This document shows, piece by piece, positions 41,704 to 50,384 of a stretch of DNA of 64,000 bases (position 1 is the first letter of the stretch; each line of letters begins with the position of its first letter). The DNA lies in assembly GCF_900113575.1 (NCBI RefSeq), contig NZ_FOPV01000002.1:62001-126000 (forward strand). The letters run 5' to 3'. The notes beneath the pieces were generated by a model. The model was not told where the DNA came from. It was given only the letters and a program-made list of their open reading frames with translations, and ran no database searches. The stretch is from Nitrosospira sp. Nsp14 (GTDB lineage: Bacteria; Pseudomonadota; Gammaproteobacteria; Burkholderiales; Nitrosomonadaceae). Position numbers and translations under genes: made by a program.

Positions 41704-43017
41704 TTATTCCAACGACACCATCTTGGAGCGCGTCAGCGGCGGATTGTTGGCGAAGTAGCGTTTGATGCCAGCAAGTATGGCCTCGGCCAGCTTGTCCTGG
41801 TAAGCAGTATCTTTCAACTTCTTTTCTTCATCGGGGTTGCTGATGAAAGCAGTCTCCACCAGGATGGAGGGAATGTCCGGAGATTTGAGCACGGCAAATC
41901 CCGCCTGCTCCACGTCATTCTTATGCAGGTGGTTGATATCGCCAATTTCGAGGAGTACTTCCCTTCCAAGCTTAAGACTGTCATTGATCGTTGCCGTTTG
42001 CGACAAGTCCAGTAAGGTCTGCTTGAGATAAGGATCCTTTATATCCAGATTGACCCCTCCGATCAGGTCGGCCTCGTTTTCCTTTTTCGCCAGCCAGCGG
42101 GCGGCTGCCGATGTCGCGCCGCGTTCGGAGAGGGCATATACGGAGGAGCCCTTCGCGTGGGGCTTGATAAAGGCATCCGCGTGCACGGACACGAACAGAT
42201 CAGCATTCAGCTGACGCGCTTTTACCAGCCGCATCGGCAGGGAAATGAAGTAGTCGCCGTCCCGCGTCAACGCCGCACGCATGTTTGGCTCTTTATCTAT
42301 TTTAGCTTTTAGTTTCCTTGCAATCGCGAGTGTGATGTTTTTCTCATGTGTTCCGCTGCCGCTGATGGCGCCTGGATCCTCGCCGCCATGGCCAGGATCG
42401 ATGGCGACGGTGATCAGCCTTATCATTTCCGGCTTGTTCTTCCTGGGGCTTTCCGTGCCGCGCGCCGCCTTGGGCGTGGCAGCGACGCCAAGAGGATTAT
42501 CGGCTTTTACCTCATCCCGCAGCATTCCTGTGGCATTTTCATTCAGGAACGCCATCAGCGGATCAGGGGGCACAACCGGATAAATATCCAGCACAAGCCG
42601 ATGGCCATAGTCGCCCACGGGTTTGAGCACGAATGCTTGCGGCATGACGGCGGTTTTGAGGTCCAATACCAGCCGCACCACGCCTGGTTTGTACCGGCCA
42701 ATGCGCATTGTCTGGATATAGGGGTCGGCAGCGTCAATCTTGGCGGGAAGTTTTTCAAGTTCCGTAGTGAGCGCGACACGCTCGAGATCAACCACCACCC
42801 GGTCCGGATTTTTCACCGTGCTCAGGGAGTAATGTATGGGCGAGGCGGATTCCAGCGTAAGTCGCGTATATTCCGCCGCCGGCCAGACACGGGCAGAGCT
42901 GATCGGCGTGCCGGCAACGGCGGAATTGCCGAGGGGCAGGAGCACGGAGGCCGCGAGCGACAACCAGGCCAGCACCGCGGCCGGTGGCATGGTGTTGTGG
43001 TCCGTTATTTTTTGCAT
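41704..43017 (-). CDS. amiC: N-acetylmuramoyl-L-alanine amidase
   Basis: A 437-residue periplasmic amidase that cleaves septal peptidoglycan during daughter-cell separation. A signal peptide (hydrophobic segment about residues 12-35) is followed by an AMIN domain (ARVWPAAEYTRLTLES...HYSL near 43-67) that targets the septum, and an Amidase_3 domain with zinc ligands in AIDPGHGGEDPGA, the HEKNITL glutamate and VSVHADAF, plus the catalytic glutamate in ILVETAFISN. AmiC-type architecture. It lies 64 bases after tsaE on the same strand, a common pairing in proteobacteria. Confidence 0.93.
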   Translation of the reverse strand: MQKITDHNTMPPAAVLAWLSLAASVLLPLGNSAVAGTPISSARVWPAAEYTRLTLESASPIHYSLSTVKNPDRVVVDLERVALTTELEKLPAKIDAADPYIQTMRIGRYKPGVVRLVLDLKTAVMPQAFVLKPVGDYGHRLVLDIYPVVPPDPLMAFLNENATGMLRDEVKADNPLGVAATPKAARGTESPRKNKPEMIRLITVAIDPGHGGEDPGAISGSGTHEKNITLAIARKLKAKIDKEPNMRAALTRDGDYFISLPMRLVKARQLNADLFVSVHADAFIKPHAKGSSVYALSERGATSAAARWLAKKENEADLIGGVNLDIKDPYLKQTLLDLSQTATINDSLKLGREVLLEIGDINHLHKNDVEQAGFAVLKSPDIPSILVETAFISNPDEEKKLKDTAYQDKLAEAILAGIKRYFANNPPLTRSKMVSLE

Positions 43018-43081
43018 ACGCCACCCCCCAAACAGCTTTCAGCTCCGATAGGGGACGCCCACTGTCCCTCATGGAACGGAT

Positions 43082-43555
43082 TCAGCACTCTCTCAGCGTT
43101 TGCCAGTGATTTAAACACAGCCTACCCGCGTGCGTGCCTGCGCTCATTTCGACATTGCGGCCTGGATCGGACAAGTAGAAAAGAAACGTCAGATCCGCCT
43201 GCGGTAATAATCCATCCACCTTTTCCGGCCACTCCACCAGACAGATCGACTCTGCGTTGAAATACTCGCGGAAGCCTGCGTCTTCCCATTCTGCCGGATC
43301 TTCGAATCGATAGAAATCAAAGTGATACAAGTATAACTTAGAAATTTTATAAAGTTCAATCAAATTATAGGTCGGACTTTTCACTTTTCCCTCATAACCC
43401 AACCCCCGCAGGATGCCCCTTGCAAAGGTGGTTTTTCCCGCGCCCAGGTCGCCACGAAGAAAAATGACCAGGCCGGGATGCAATACTTGTGCGAGTTGTC
43501 CGCCAAGCAGGAGCGTAGCCGTTTCGTCTGCAAGAGTTAGCCTAAAGTGCTGCAT
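43082..43555 (-). CDS. tsaE: tRNA threonylcarbamoyladenosine biosynthesis ATPase
   Basis: A 157-residue ATPase that works with TsaB and TsaD in forming t6A37 on ANN-decoding tRNAs. The P-loop GDLGAGKTTFARG is near residues 35-47, SPTYNLIELY near 60-69 is the second family motif, and YHFDFYRF...EWEDAGFREYF and LVEWPEK complete it. It is divergent from queG across a 41-base gap and upstream of amiC. Confidence 0.95.
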   Translation of the reverse strand: MQHFRLTLADETATLLLGGQLAQVLHPGLVIFLRGDLGAGKTTFARGILRGLGYEGKVKSPTYNLIELYKISKLYLYHFDFYRFEDPAEWEDAGFREYFNAESICLVEWPEKVDGLLPQADLTFLFYLSDPGRNVEMSAGTHAGRLCLNHWQTLREC

Positions 43556-43596
43556 CCGGGATGATGTATGCGGGTAGAGTCGGTATGATGTGAATT

Positions 43597-44709
43597 ATGC
43601 GGGAAATGACTACGAAAAATTCGCCACGGGACAATGTCCTTGATTCTCTGTGCGACCTTACTCAGCGGACCCAAGCAGTGAAAGCGTGGGGGAAAGAGCT
43701 CGGCTTTCAGGAAATCCGCATCGCGGACGCTGCCGCCGACGTGTCCCAATCCGAATCTGGTTTGAAGCGGTGGCTGGCGGAAGGGTATCACGGCGAAATG
43801 GATTATATGGGGAAACATGGCACACGGCGTACTAGACCTGCAGAACTCGTCCCCGGCACCTTGCGGGTCATTTCGGCGCGCATGAATTATATGCCTGAGG
43901 CAAAAGACTCGTGGGAGGTGATAGCGGATGGCGACAAGGCATTCATTTCCCGGTACGCGCTCGGGCGCGATTATCACAAGGTGTTGCGTGGGCGCTTGCA
44001 GAACCTGGCGGAACGAATCGCAGCTGAGGTAGAGCCCTTCAATTACCGTGTTTTCTCGGATAGCGCCCCCGTAATGGAAGTGGAATGGGCACAAAAGTCC
44101 GGAGCTGGCTGGCGTGGGAAGCATACGCTGCTGCTTACCCGTGACGCCGGGTCGATGTTCTTTATTGGTGAAATTTATACCGATTTGCCTCTGATGGTGG
44201 ATGATCCCATCGGAAACTATTGCGGAAGTTGCACCAAGTGCATTGATATCTGCCCGACGCAGGCGATTATCGGTCCATACCGGCTCGACGCGAGGCGGTG
44301 CATTTCCTATCTTACTATCGAACTTAAAGGCAGCATTCCAGAGATGCTGCGCCCCTTGATCGGCAACCGGGTATATGGTTGTGATGACTGCCAGCTTATC
44401 TGCCCATGGAACAAATTTGCGGCATATACCGGCGAGGCGGATTTCGCCGTGCGTAACGGATTGGACGACGTATCGCTGGTCCAATTATTTGGGTGGAGCA
44501 GGGAGGAATTCGATACCCGGTTGGCCGGAAGCCCGATCAGGCGTATCGGTCACGAGCAATGGTTGCGTAATCTCGCTGTCGGTTTGGGCAACGCACCCTC
44601 TTCCCCCGCTGTGTTGGCTGCGTTGCAGGCCCGGCGCGACGATCCTTCGCCTCTTGTGCGCGAACATGTGCGATGGGCGCTGCAAACTCACGAGAACCGC
44701 CGTAATTAA
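43597..44709 (+). CDS. queG: Epoxyqueuosine reductase
   Basis: A 370-residue cobalamin- and iron-sulfur-dependent enzyme that reduces epoxyqueuosine to queuosine in tRNA. The first 4Fe-4S motif uses Cys209, Cys212, Cys215 and Cys219; further cysteines in RRCISY and YGCDDCQLICPWN provide the second cluster. The HGEMDYM and NYMP segments in the N-terminal half fit the family. A HEAT-like C-terminus follows. Start at ATG 43597 (an alternative ATG lies three codons later). Confidence 0.95.
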   Translation: MREMTTKNSPRDNVLDSLCDLTQRTQAVKAWGKELGFQEIRIADAAADVSQSESGLKRWLAEGYHGEMDYMGKHGTRRTRPAELVPGTLRVISARMNYMPEAKDSWEVIADGDKAFISRYALGRDYHKVLRGRLQNLAERIAAEVEPFNYRVFSDSAPVMEVEWAQKSGAGWRGKHTLLLTRDAGSMFFIGEIYTDLPLMVDDPIGNYCGSCTKCIDICPTQAIIGPYRLDARRCISYLTIELKGSIPEMLRPLIGNRVYGCDDCQLICPWNKFAAYTGEADFAVRNGLDDVSLVQLFGWSREEFDTRLAGSPIRRIGHEQWLRNLAVGLGNAPSSPAVLAALQARRDDPSPLVREHVRWALQTHENRRN

Positions 44710-45121
44710 CCGCCATTTTTTGAGACCGTCAAGCCGTACTCAAGGATACACTCACCATAATGGTCTATAGACCAATTGAACAGAGTGTACTAAAGTCCAA
44801 TTTTCCACTGATGCCGAAGTTGCTACGATGCGGACGCAATGCGCAAGGTCAGACACGACAATACCTACTGTTCAGTCGGAGACTTTTCTTTGATGAAAAG
44901 AGCGAAAGGACGATAACGCGCACATTGGGACCGCGCAAATGTTATCATTGAAACAAAAACATACGGATGCCATTTCGCTCCGCCCGGGTGATTAGTCGAG
45001 CAAGAGTTAATGCCGTCTTGACAGGGATAAGGACTTATAGCATCTTTAATTTCTAATTAAAATCAAACTGTCCCCGCAAACCCCCCATCGCATCTTCCAC
45101 AAAATCGCATAGAGGAATTCC
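44710..45121. other. Intergenic region upstream of the XrtA polysaccharide locus
   Basis: About 410 bases without a gene. It holds a 14-base perfect palindrome at 44761-44774 and, closer to the locus, a perfect TTGACA at 45018-45023 whose best-spaced -10 (45041-45046) is poor. The two words AACCGCC repeat directly just after queG. This is the likely regulatory region of the export genes. Confidence 0.5.
44761..44774. promoter_or_regulatory. 14-base palindrome, possible operator
   Basis: TGGTCTATAGACCA is self-complementary over all 14 bases. It lies 52 bases after queG and about 350 bases before the first XrtA-locus gene. It could be a binding site for a dimeric regulator; no T-run follows. 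Confidence 0.3.
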
Positions 45122-45751
45122 GTGAACGCTTTGCACATCGGTGTTATGAAATGGCTGGCTTGTTTTGCCGTCGTATTTCCTGTCCTTTCTCTTGGCGGCT
45201 GTAAGACTTACCCGCCCCTCACCGCCGATGGGACGCCGTATGTCGGACATGACTACCTTATCGGGCCCGGCGACATGGTAGACGTCATTGTCTGGCGAAA
45301 CCCTGAAGTCTCCATGGCGGTACCCGTCCGGCCGGATGGTAAAATCACCACTCCTCTGGTGGAGGATCTTCCGGCCAGTGGAAAAACATCGACCCAATTG
45401 GCGCGAGACATTGAACAAGCGTTATCTAAATATATTCAGCAACCCGTCGTAACCGTAGTGGTAACAGAGTTTGTCGGTCCTTACACAGAACAGATACGTG
45501 TGATAGGCGAGGCTGCCAAACCGCAGGCCCTTCCCTACCGGGAGGAAATGAGCCTGATGGACGTTATGATTGAGGTAGGCGGGATGACGGATTTCGCGGC
45601 AGGTAACAAGGCCCGAATTATTCGCAGTGTAGAGGGGAAACAGCAGCAGTTCAGCGTTCGATTGGATGATCTGATCAGGGACGGCGATATTACGGCTAAC
45701 GTACCGATGCGCCAGGGTGACGTACTTGTCATACCGGAGAGCTTTTTCTGA
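45122..45751 (+). CDS. XrtA-locus polysaccharide export lipoprotein (Wza/TIGR03027-like)
   Basis: A 209-residue export protein. The signal peptide ends in the lipobox LGGC, giving lipidated Cys27 and an outer-membrane location. The mature part has the Poly_export domain (YLIGPGDMVDVIVWRNPEVS...VRPDGKITTPLVED) and a SLBB domain (IRVIGEAAKPQALPYREEM and the LMDVMIEVGGMTDFA segment). It matches the short Wza-like proteins of exosortase A loci. The GTG start at 45122 has a well-spaced GAGG at 45112-45115; an ATG at 45146 would shorten the signal peptide. Confidence 0.92.
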   Translation: MNALHIGVMKWLACFAVVFPVLSLGGCKTYPPLTADGTPYVGHDYLIGPGDMVDVIVWRNPEVSMAVPVRPDGKITTPLVEDLPASGKTSTQLARDIEQALSKYIQQPVVTVVVTEFVGPYTEQIRVIGEAAKPQALPYREEMSLMDVMIEVGGMTDFAAGNKARIIRSVEGKQQQFSVRLDDLIRDGDITANVPMRQGDVLVIPESFF

Positions 45752-46040
45752 TTTCGCTACGATACTTGTTTCCATATGTTTAAGCTGGGATTGATAGAGG
45801 TTACGACTGTTGCGATTGCCGAAGTAAATCCGACATCTGATTACGTCGGGAGAACTCCTTTATGAACAAGATGTTTTGCCGTCATCAGATCGCCAGATCC
45901 GGAGGGATTATTGGGACAGCTGATTTTCGATGCGAGGTTATATGATTCTTCCGTTTTCGCTGTCAAGTGGTTACCCGAGTAAGCTTTCAATAATCTTACC
46001 GCGTAGGCTGGCGGCGGAATCTGTAAGGATCATTTGAAAC

Positions 46041-47564
46041 ATGGAGGAACTTACTTCCCAACTATTGGTGTATTTAAAGGGGGTATGGAAATATCGCTGG
46101 ATCGCGGTTGCCGCTGCATGGGTCGTCGCGATTGGAGGATGGGTTATAGTCTATAAGCTGCCGGACGATTACCAGGCCTCGGCAAGAATTTATGTGGATA
46201 CCCAAAATGTCCTGAAGCCGTTAATGGCCGGGATGACAATATCTCCCGACCTGCAACAGCAGGTTTCCATCATGAGCCGCACTCTGATAAGTCGACCCAA
46301 CGTAGAGAGAGTGGTACGTATGGTCGATCTGGATATCAAGGCGAAGGATGTGAAGGACCAGGAAAAGCTCGTCAAGGAGCTGATGGAAAAAATCAAGTTG
46401 GGTACGACTGGGCGCGATAATCTTTTTACGATCCATTACAACAACCGAAACCCGAAGCTGGCCAAAGATGTCGTTCAATCCCTGTTGACCATTTTTGTCG
46501 AGGGCGGCCTCGGCGACAAGCAGGACTCTTCTTCAGCCATTCGCTTTATTGATGAGCAGATACAGAGTTACGAAGAAAAACTGGTGGTTGGAGAGAATAA
46601 CCTGAAGGCCTTCAAGCAGAAGTACATCGGGATGTTGCCCCAGCAGGGTAATGATTATTACGCCCAGCTATCCAAGGCTGGGGAAGATCTGAATAAAACC
46701 AGACTGGATCTGCGGGAGGCTGAGCAGGCCCGCGATGCGATAAGAAGGCAAATCTCGGGCGACGAGCCTGTTCTCCTGGTGGATCAGAACGACTTGGCCT
46801 CGTCCGTAGTAAACGTGGAGCTTGACGGCCGTATTGAGGCATTGAACCGGAACCTGGACTCGCTCAGGCTGAACTTCACCGAATTGCATCCCGACATTAT
46901 CGCCGCGAAACGGCTGATTGCTCAGCTTGAGGATCGTAAGAAAGAAGAAGCCAAACTGGTAAAACCCAGCAGTGACCCCGGCAAGAATTACAGCCCGATG
47001 TTGCAACAGCTCAATGTGGCGCTAGCGGAAGCTGAAGCGGATGTGGCATCGATGCGCGCGCGCGTAGAAGAATACACTTCCCGCTATGAGCGTTTGAAAT
47101 CGCTGAGCAATGCGGTGCCGCAAGTGGAAGCAGAGCTTGCGCAGCTGAATCGTGATTATCAGGTTAATAAGGCAAATTACGAGAAACTTCTAGAACGGCG
47201 CGAGTCGGCGAAGATTTCAGGGGAGCTCGGCTCTGCGACGGATCTGATGTCTTTCAGGATCATTGACCCGCCGACCGTGCCTGACCTGCCGGTGGGACCG
47301 GATCGGAGCAAACTTTTTTCCCTGGTTTTTCTTGGTTCACTGGTAGTGGGCATCGGGATATCGTTTATCGCCAGCCAGATACGGCCTACTTTCCATAGTC
47401 AGATGAGTTTGCGTGAGATAACCGGAAGGCCAATACTCGGCTCGATCCCCATGATTTGGACGAGTCAAGAAAAAACCAAGCGCAGAAAAAGGCTCTACGC
47501 TTTTGGCCTCTCTTTGCTATCGTTGCTCGGCTTGTATGGGGTATTGATGGTACGGGTCGTTTAG
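46041..47564 (+). CDS. XrtA-locus polysaccharide chain-length determinant (TIGR03007-like)
   Basis: A 507-residue Wzz/GumC-type inner-membrane protein. It begins with an N-terminal membrane helix (RWIAVAAAWVVAIGGWVIVY, about residues 18-37), has the YQASARIYVDTQNVLKPLM periplasmic start, a long coiled-coil region (about 185-400), the PxxP-rich segment IDPPTVPDLPVGPDRSKL and a C-terminal membrane helix; a further hydrophobic tail closes the protein. It controls chain length and couples polymerisation to export. There is no kinase domain, which is encoded by the next gene. A 289-base gap precedes it. Confidence 0.93.
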   Translation: MEELTSQLLVYLKGVWKYRWIAVAAAWVVAIGGWVIVYKLPDDYQASARIYVDTQNVLKPLMAGMTISPDLQQQVSIMSRTLISRPNVERVVRMVDLDIKAKDVKDQEKLVKELMEKIKLGTTGRDNLFTIHYNNRNPKLAKDVVQSLLTIFVEGGLGDKQDSSSAIRFIDEQIQSYEEKLVVGENNLKAFKQKYIGMLPQQGNDYYAQLSKAGEDLNKTRLDLREAEQARDAIRRQISGDEPVLLVDQNDLASSVVNVELDGRIEALNRNLDSLRLNFTELHPDIIAAKRLIAQLEDRKKEEAKLVKPSSDPGKNYSPMLQQLNVALAEAEADVASMRARVEEYTSRYERLKSLSNAVPQVEAELAQLNRDYQVNKANYEKLLERRESAKISGELGSATDLMSFRIIDPPTVPDLPVGPDRSKLFSLVFLGSLVVGIGISFIASQIRPTFHSQMSLREITGRPILGSIPMIWTSQEKTKRRKRLYAFGLSLLSLLGLYGVLMVRVV

Positions 47565-47785
47565 AACGGCAGAATTTTTGCGAATCGAGGATCGCTTGCG
47601 TTACCTCCATTCGATCTGCCTCAAGATTCTAGCCACTCCTCACTTTAGTTTGGTTTAGTGAGAGCGCATCTGCCGATAGCCTTGCCATGGACTGGGCGAA
47701 CTCCGGCGAACAGTTGCCACGAATTTAAGGAAGCCTCGCCGCATACATCCGCATGGGGCGACGTCTCAGTTATTTTGGAGAAAGC

Positions 47786-48703
47786 GTGAGTATTATTGAA
47801 AAAGCCGCAGGCAAACTCGAAGCAGAAGAAAAACAAAGAGCCAAACCAGCTGCTTTAGAAACGCCCGCTGTTCCATCTCCCCTCTCGGCGGAACACAATA
47901 ATAGTAGCGAGAATCAGAATCCTCCAGTCCACTCGGAGCAACCGGCTCCGATACCTACGCCGGCCACGGTCTCAAGGCGAATCGCGCTCAATCTGGCGAA
48001 AATGCGTGATTATGGCATTGTCACGCCGGACGAGGGAAGAACCCAGATAGCCGAGCAATTCCGCGTAATCAAGCGTCCCTTGCTGACGAACGCATTCAAC
48101 AAGGGGCCGGGCATGATCAAGAACGGAAATTTGATCATGGTTACCAGTGCACTTGCCGGAGAAGGGAAAAGTTTTTGTACCGTTAATCTGGCGATGAGCA
48201 TTGCGATGGAGATGGATCGCACGGTATTGCTGGTCGATGCGGACGTCGCCCGTCCAACTGTCCCCAGGATTCTTGGATTGGGAACAGAAAGGGGTCTGAT
48301 GGATATCCTCCTGGATGATAATCTCAAGCTGGCCGACGTTCTCCTCAAGACCGACATAGAGAAGCTGACACTGTTGACAGCTGGAAGGCGGCACTCGCAT
48401 TCGACGGAGCTCCTGGCGAGCCAGGCCATGGGCGAATTGCTGAAGGAGCTTGCGCAGCGCTATTCGGACCGAGTCGTTATTTTTGATTCCCCGCCACTCC
48501 TGCTTACAAGCGAGGCGCGGGTGCTGGCAACGCAAATGGGCCAGATCGTGCTGGTAGTGGAAGCTGAAACAACATCCCAGCAGGCGGTAAAGGAAACGCT
48601 ACGGCAAATTGAATCATGCGACGTGGTAAATCTGATTTACAACAAGGCCAGATCATTCTCGGGCGGCGAATATTACGGCTATTATTACCATGAGAGCGCC
48701 TGA
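47786..48703 (+). CDS. XrtA-associated tyrosine autokinase (TIGR03018-like)
   Basis: A 305-residue bacterial tyrosine kinase of the CapB/Wzc cytosolic type. Start chosen at GTG 47786, behind GGAGA, because the family begins SIIEKA; an ATG at 47753 is less likely. A variable Pro/Ser-rich linker (about residues 20-65) precedes the ATPase: Walker A-like SALAGEGKS, Walker A' VLLVDADVARP, Walker B VVIFDSPPLL. The C-terminus carries a tyrosine cluster (EYYGYYYHESA) for autophosphorylation. It would phosphorylate itself and regulate the chain-length protein. Confidence 0.92.
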   Translation: MSIIEKAAGKLEAEEKQRAKPAALETPAVPSPLSAEHNNSSENQNPPVHSEQPAPIPTPATVSRRIALNLAKMRDYGIVTPDEGRTQIAEQFRVIKRPLLTNAFNKGPGMIKNGNLIMVTSALAGEGKSFCTVNLAMSIAMEMDRTVLLVDADVARPTVPRILGLGTERGLMDILLDDNLKLADVLLKTDIEKLTLLTAGRRHSHSTELLASQAMGELLKELAQRYSDRVVIFDSPPLLLTSEARVLATQMGQIVLVVEAETTSQQAVKETLRQIESCDVVNLIYNKARSFSGGEYYGYYYHESA

Positions 48704-50377
48704 GCATGGGCGCTGCCGGCGCGCGCTCTTCACCGCCGCTTTTAGTGCCCTGGGCATGCTGGTGCTTTCATCCAATTCCACCGCGGGCGACTGGAGGGTA
48801 CTTCCCCGGCTGAATCTATTGGAAACCTACACCGATAATGTCAGGTTGGGAGGGGTCGGTGGAGGAGTAGGAGCGTTCGGAGGGGGGGGAATGCAGGAGG
48901 GGATTTCGTTACCCAGATCAATCCCGGCGTGGTCATCAGAGGGCAGGCGCCCCGCTACAACGTGAGCGTTGATTACACCATGAATAACCTGATCTACGCC
49001 GAGAATACCGATTTTACGCGCATACGCAACCAGTTGAACGCGGCAGCTACCGGCGAGTTGCTCAAGGATCTTTTCTTCGTCGATGGCAGAGCTACTATCA
49101 TGCAGCAAAATCTCACGTTGCTCGGGCCTCAGGCGGTCAATAACGTCAGTGCCACCGGCAACAGAACGGACATAAGGACCATGAGCATAAGTCCCTATCT
49201 TCGCCACCGTTTTGGGAGCCTTGCCACTGGCGAGGTACGCTACCTGCATAATGAGGTAAGTTCAAGCAATTCCATAGTAAACAGCAGCGCCGATGCTTAT
49301 TCCGCCAACATAAACAGCGGCGAAGCCTTCAGGATATTGAACTGGGGTCTGAATTACAGCAACCAGATGATCCACTTCCACCAGTCGAACCGTACTGCTG
49401 AGCTGGAGCGAGCTTTCGGTAATCTTCGGTATACAGTCACGCCGCAATTCGCGTTGACGGCCACAGGCGGTTACGAAAGAAACAGTTTTATTTCAATTCG
49501 CGGAAATCCCTCCAGCCCTATGTGGACAGTCGGATTTATGTGGCAGCCCACCGAAAGGACAAATATCTTGCTGAGTGGCGGCCAAAGGTTTTTTGGCGAC
49601 ACCTACAACGCGCTCGCCAGCCACCGTACCCGCTTGACCGCGTGGGATGCGAGCTATGACGAAAGTGTGTCGACGTTCAATCAGCAGGCCGCCCAGGCTG
49701 GGGGAGGCTTCGGAGGAGGAGGTTTTGGCGGCTTTGGTGGCGGCTTTGGCGGAGGTGGCTTTGGAGCGGGCGGCTTCGGAGCGGGTGGCTTCGGAGCGGG
49801 CGGCTTCGGTACTGGCTTCAACCAGCTTATCACAGCGCAAAACCCTGGTATGAATCCCGCACTCATCCAGCAGACCGGTAGTGCGCTCCTTGGCATGGGA
49901 CTTTCCGGCTCCTTTTTTGATCCGACAAATTTTCTGAGCAACAGGCTCTTTTTGCAAAAACGTTTTCAAGTGTCGTTTGCGCTGAATGGCCTGCGAAATA
50001 CCTTTGTTATAAGAGGCTTCAACATGACACGCCAGGCCCTCTCTCCGATAACAGAGGATGATGGTCTTCTCGGCGGTTTAATAAATCAGTCTCTGCAAAA
50101 CCATACGAGACAGACAGGTGGCAATGTGCTATGGAGCTACAGAATTTCGCAGCGGGACCGTGCCAATTTTAATTTTGCCTATACGAGATTCAGTTTTCTT
50201 GGGGCGAATAGAGAGGACGATCTCATGTTAGCCAGCGTCAGCGTCGTTAGGCAATTGCAGGAGAGGCCTAATGTTTTTGCAGTGCTGGAAGCTCGACATA
50301 ATCGGCGAGAATCCAACCAACCGGTGGGGGATTATCGTGAAAACGCGGTTACGGCCTCCCTTAATATGAGCTTTTAA
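48690..50377 (+). CDS. XrtA-locus outer-membrane beta-barrel protein (TIGR03016-like), frameshifted
   Basis: The first part (48690-48890) encodes a signal peptide (ALFTAAFSALGMLVLSSNSTAG) and the start of the mature protein (VLPRLNLLETYTDNVRLGG). At an 8-G tract (48882-48889) the frame breaks; the rest continues one frame over as DFVTQINPGVVIRGQAPRYNVSVDY and runs about 480 residues of alternating beta-strand sequence ending in a C-terminal phenylalanine (NMSF), typical of outer-membrane barrels. One added G restores a single frame. A Gly/Phe-rich insertion with 15-base tandem repeats lies near 49699-49813. The protein is thought to be the outer-membrane partner of exosortase A polysaccharide systems. 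Without the correction, a GTG at 48929 is the only start for the downstream part, and it lacks a signal peptide. Confidence 0.8.
48882..48889 (+). repeat. 8-G homopolymer tract at frameshift
   Basis: Eight consecutive G bases (plus purine-rich flanks) inside the glycine-rich start of the outer-membrane barrel gene. The two halves of the gene are in frames that differ by one base here. Slippage to nine G would fuse them. Confidence 0.85.
49754..49813 (+). repeat. Four 15-base tandem repeats (Gly-Gly-Phe-Gly-Ala)
   Basis: Four consecutive units of consensus GGYGGCTTYGGAGCG at 49754-49768, 49769-49783, 49784-49798 and 49799-49813 (last unit diverged). They encode GGFGA repeats within a longer Gly/Phe-rich insertion of the barrel protein. 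Confidence 0.9.
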
Positions 50378-50384
50378 CGGGAAT

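Noticed and set aside
43537-44484. 315-codon minus-strand open frame
   Set aside because: Opposite queG, which has all its Fe-S cysteines; the frame itself shows no domain.
45018-45046. TTGACA as a strong promoter for the XrtA locus
   Set aside because: The -35 is perfect but the hexamer 17 bases downstream matches TATAAT at only three positions; left as a remark, not a feature.
49681-49941. Proline-rich antisense frame (KPPAPKPPAPK)
   Set aside because: Complement of the glycine-rich tandem repeats; repeat composition alone keeps it open.
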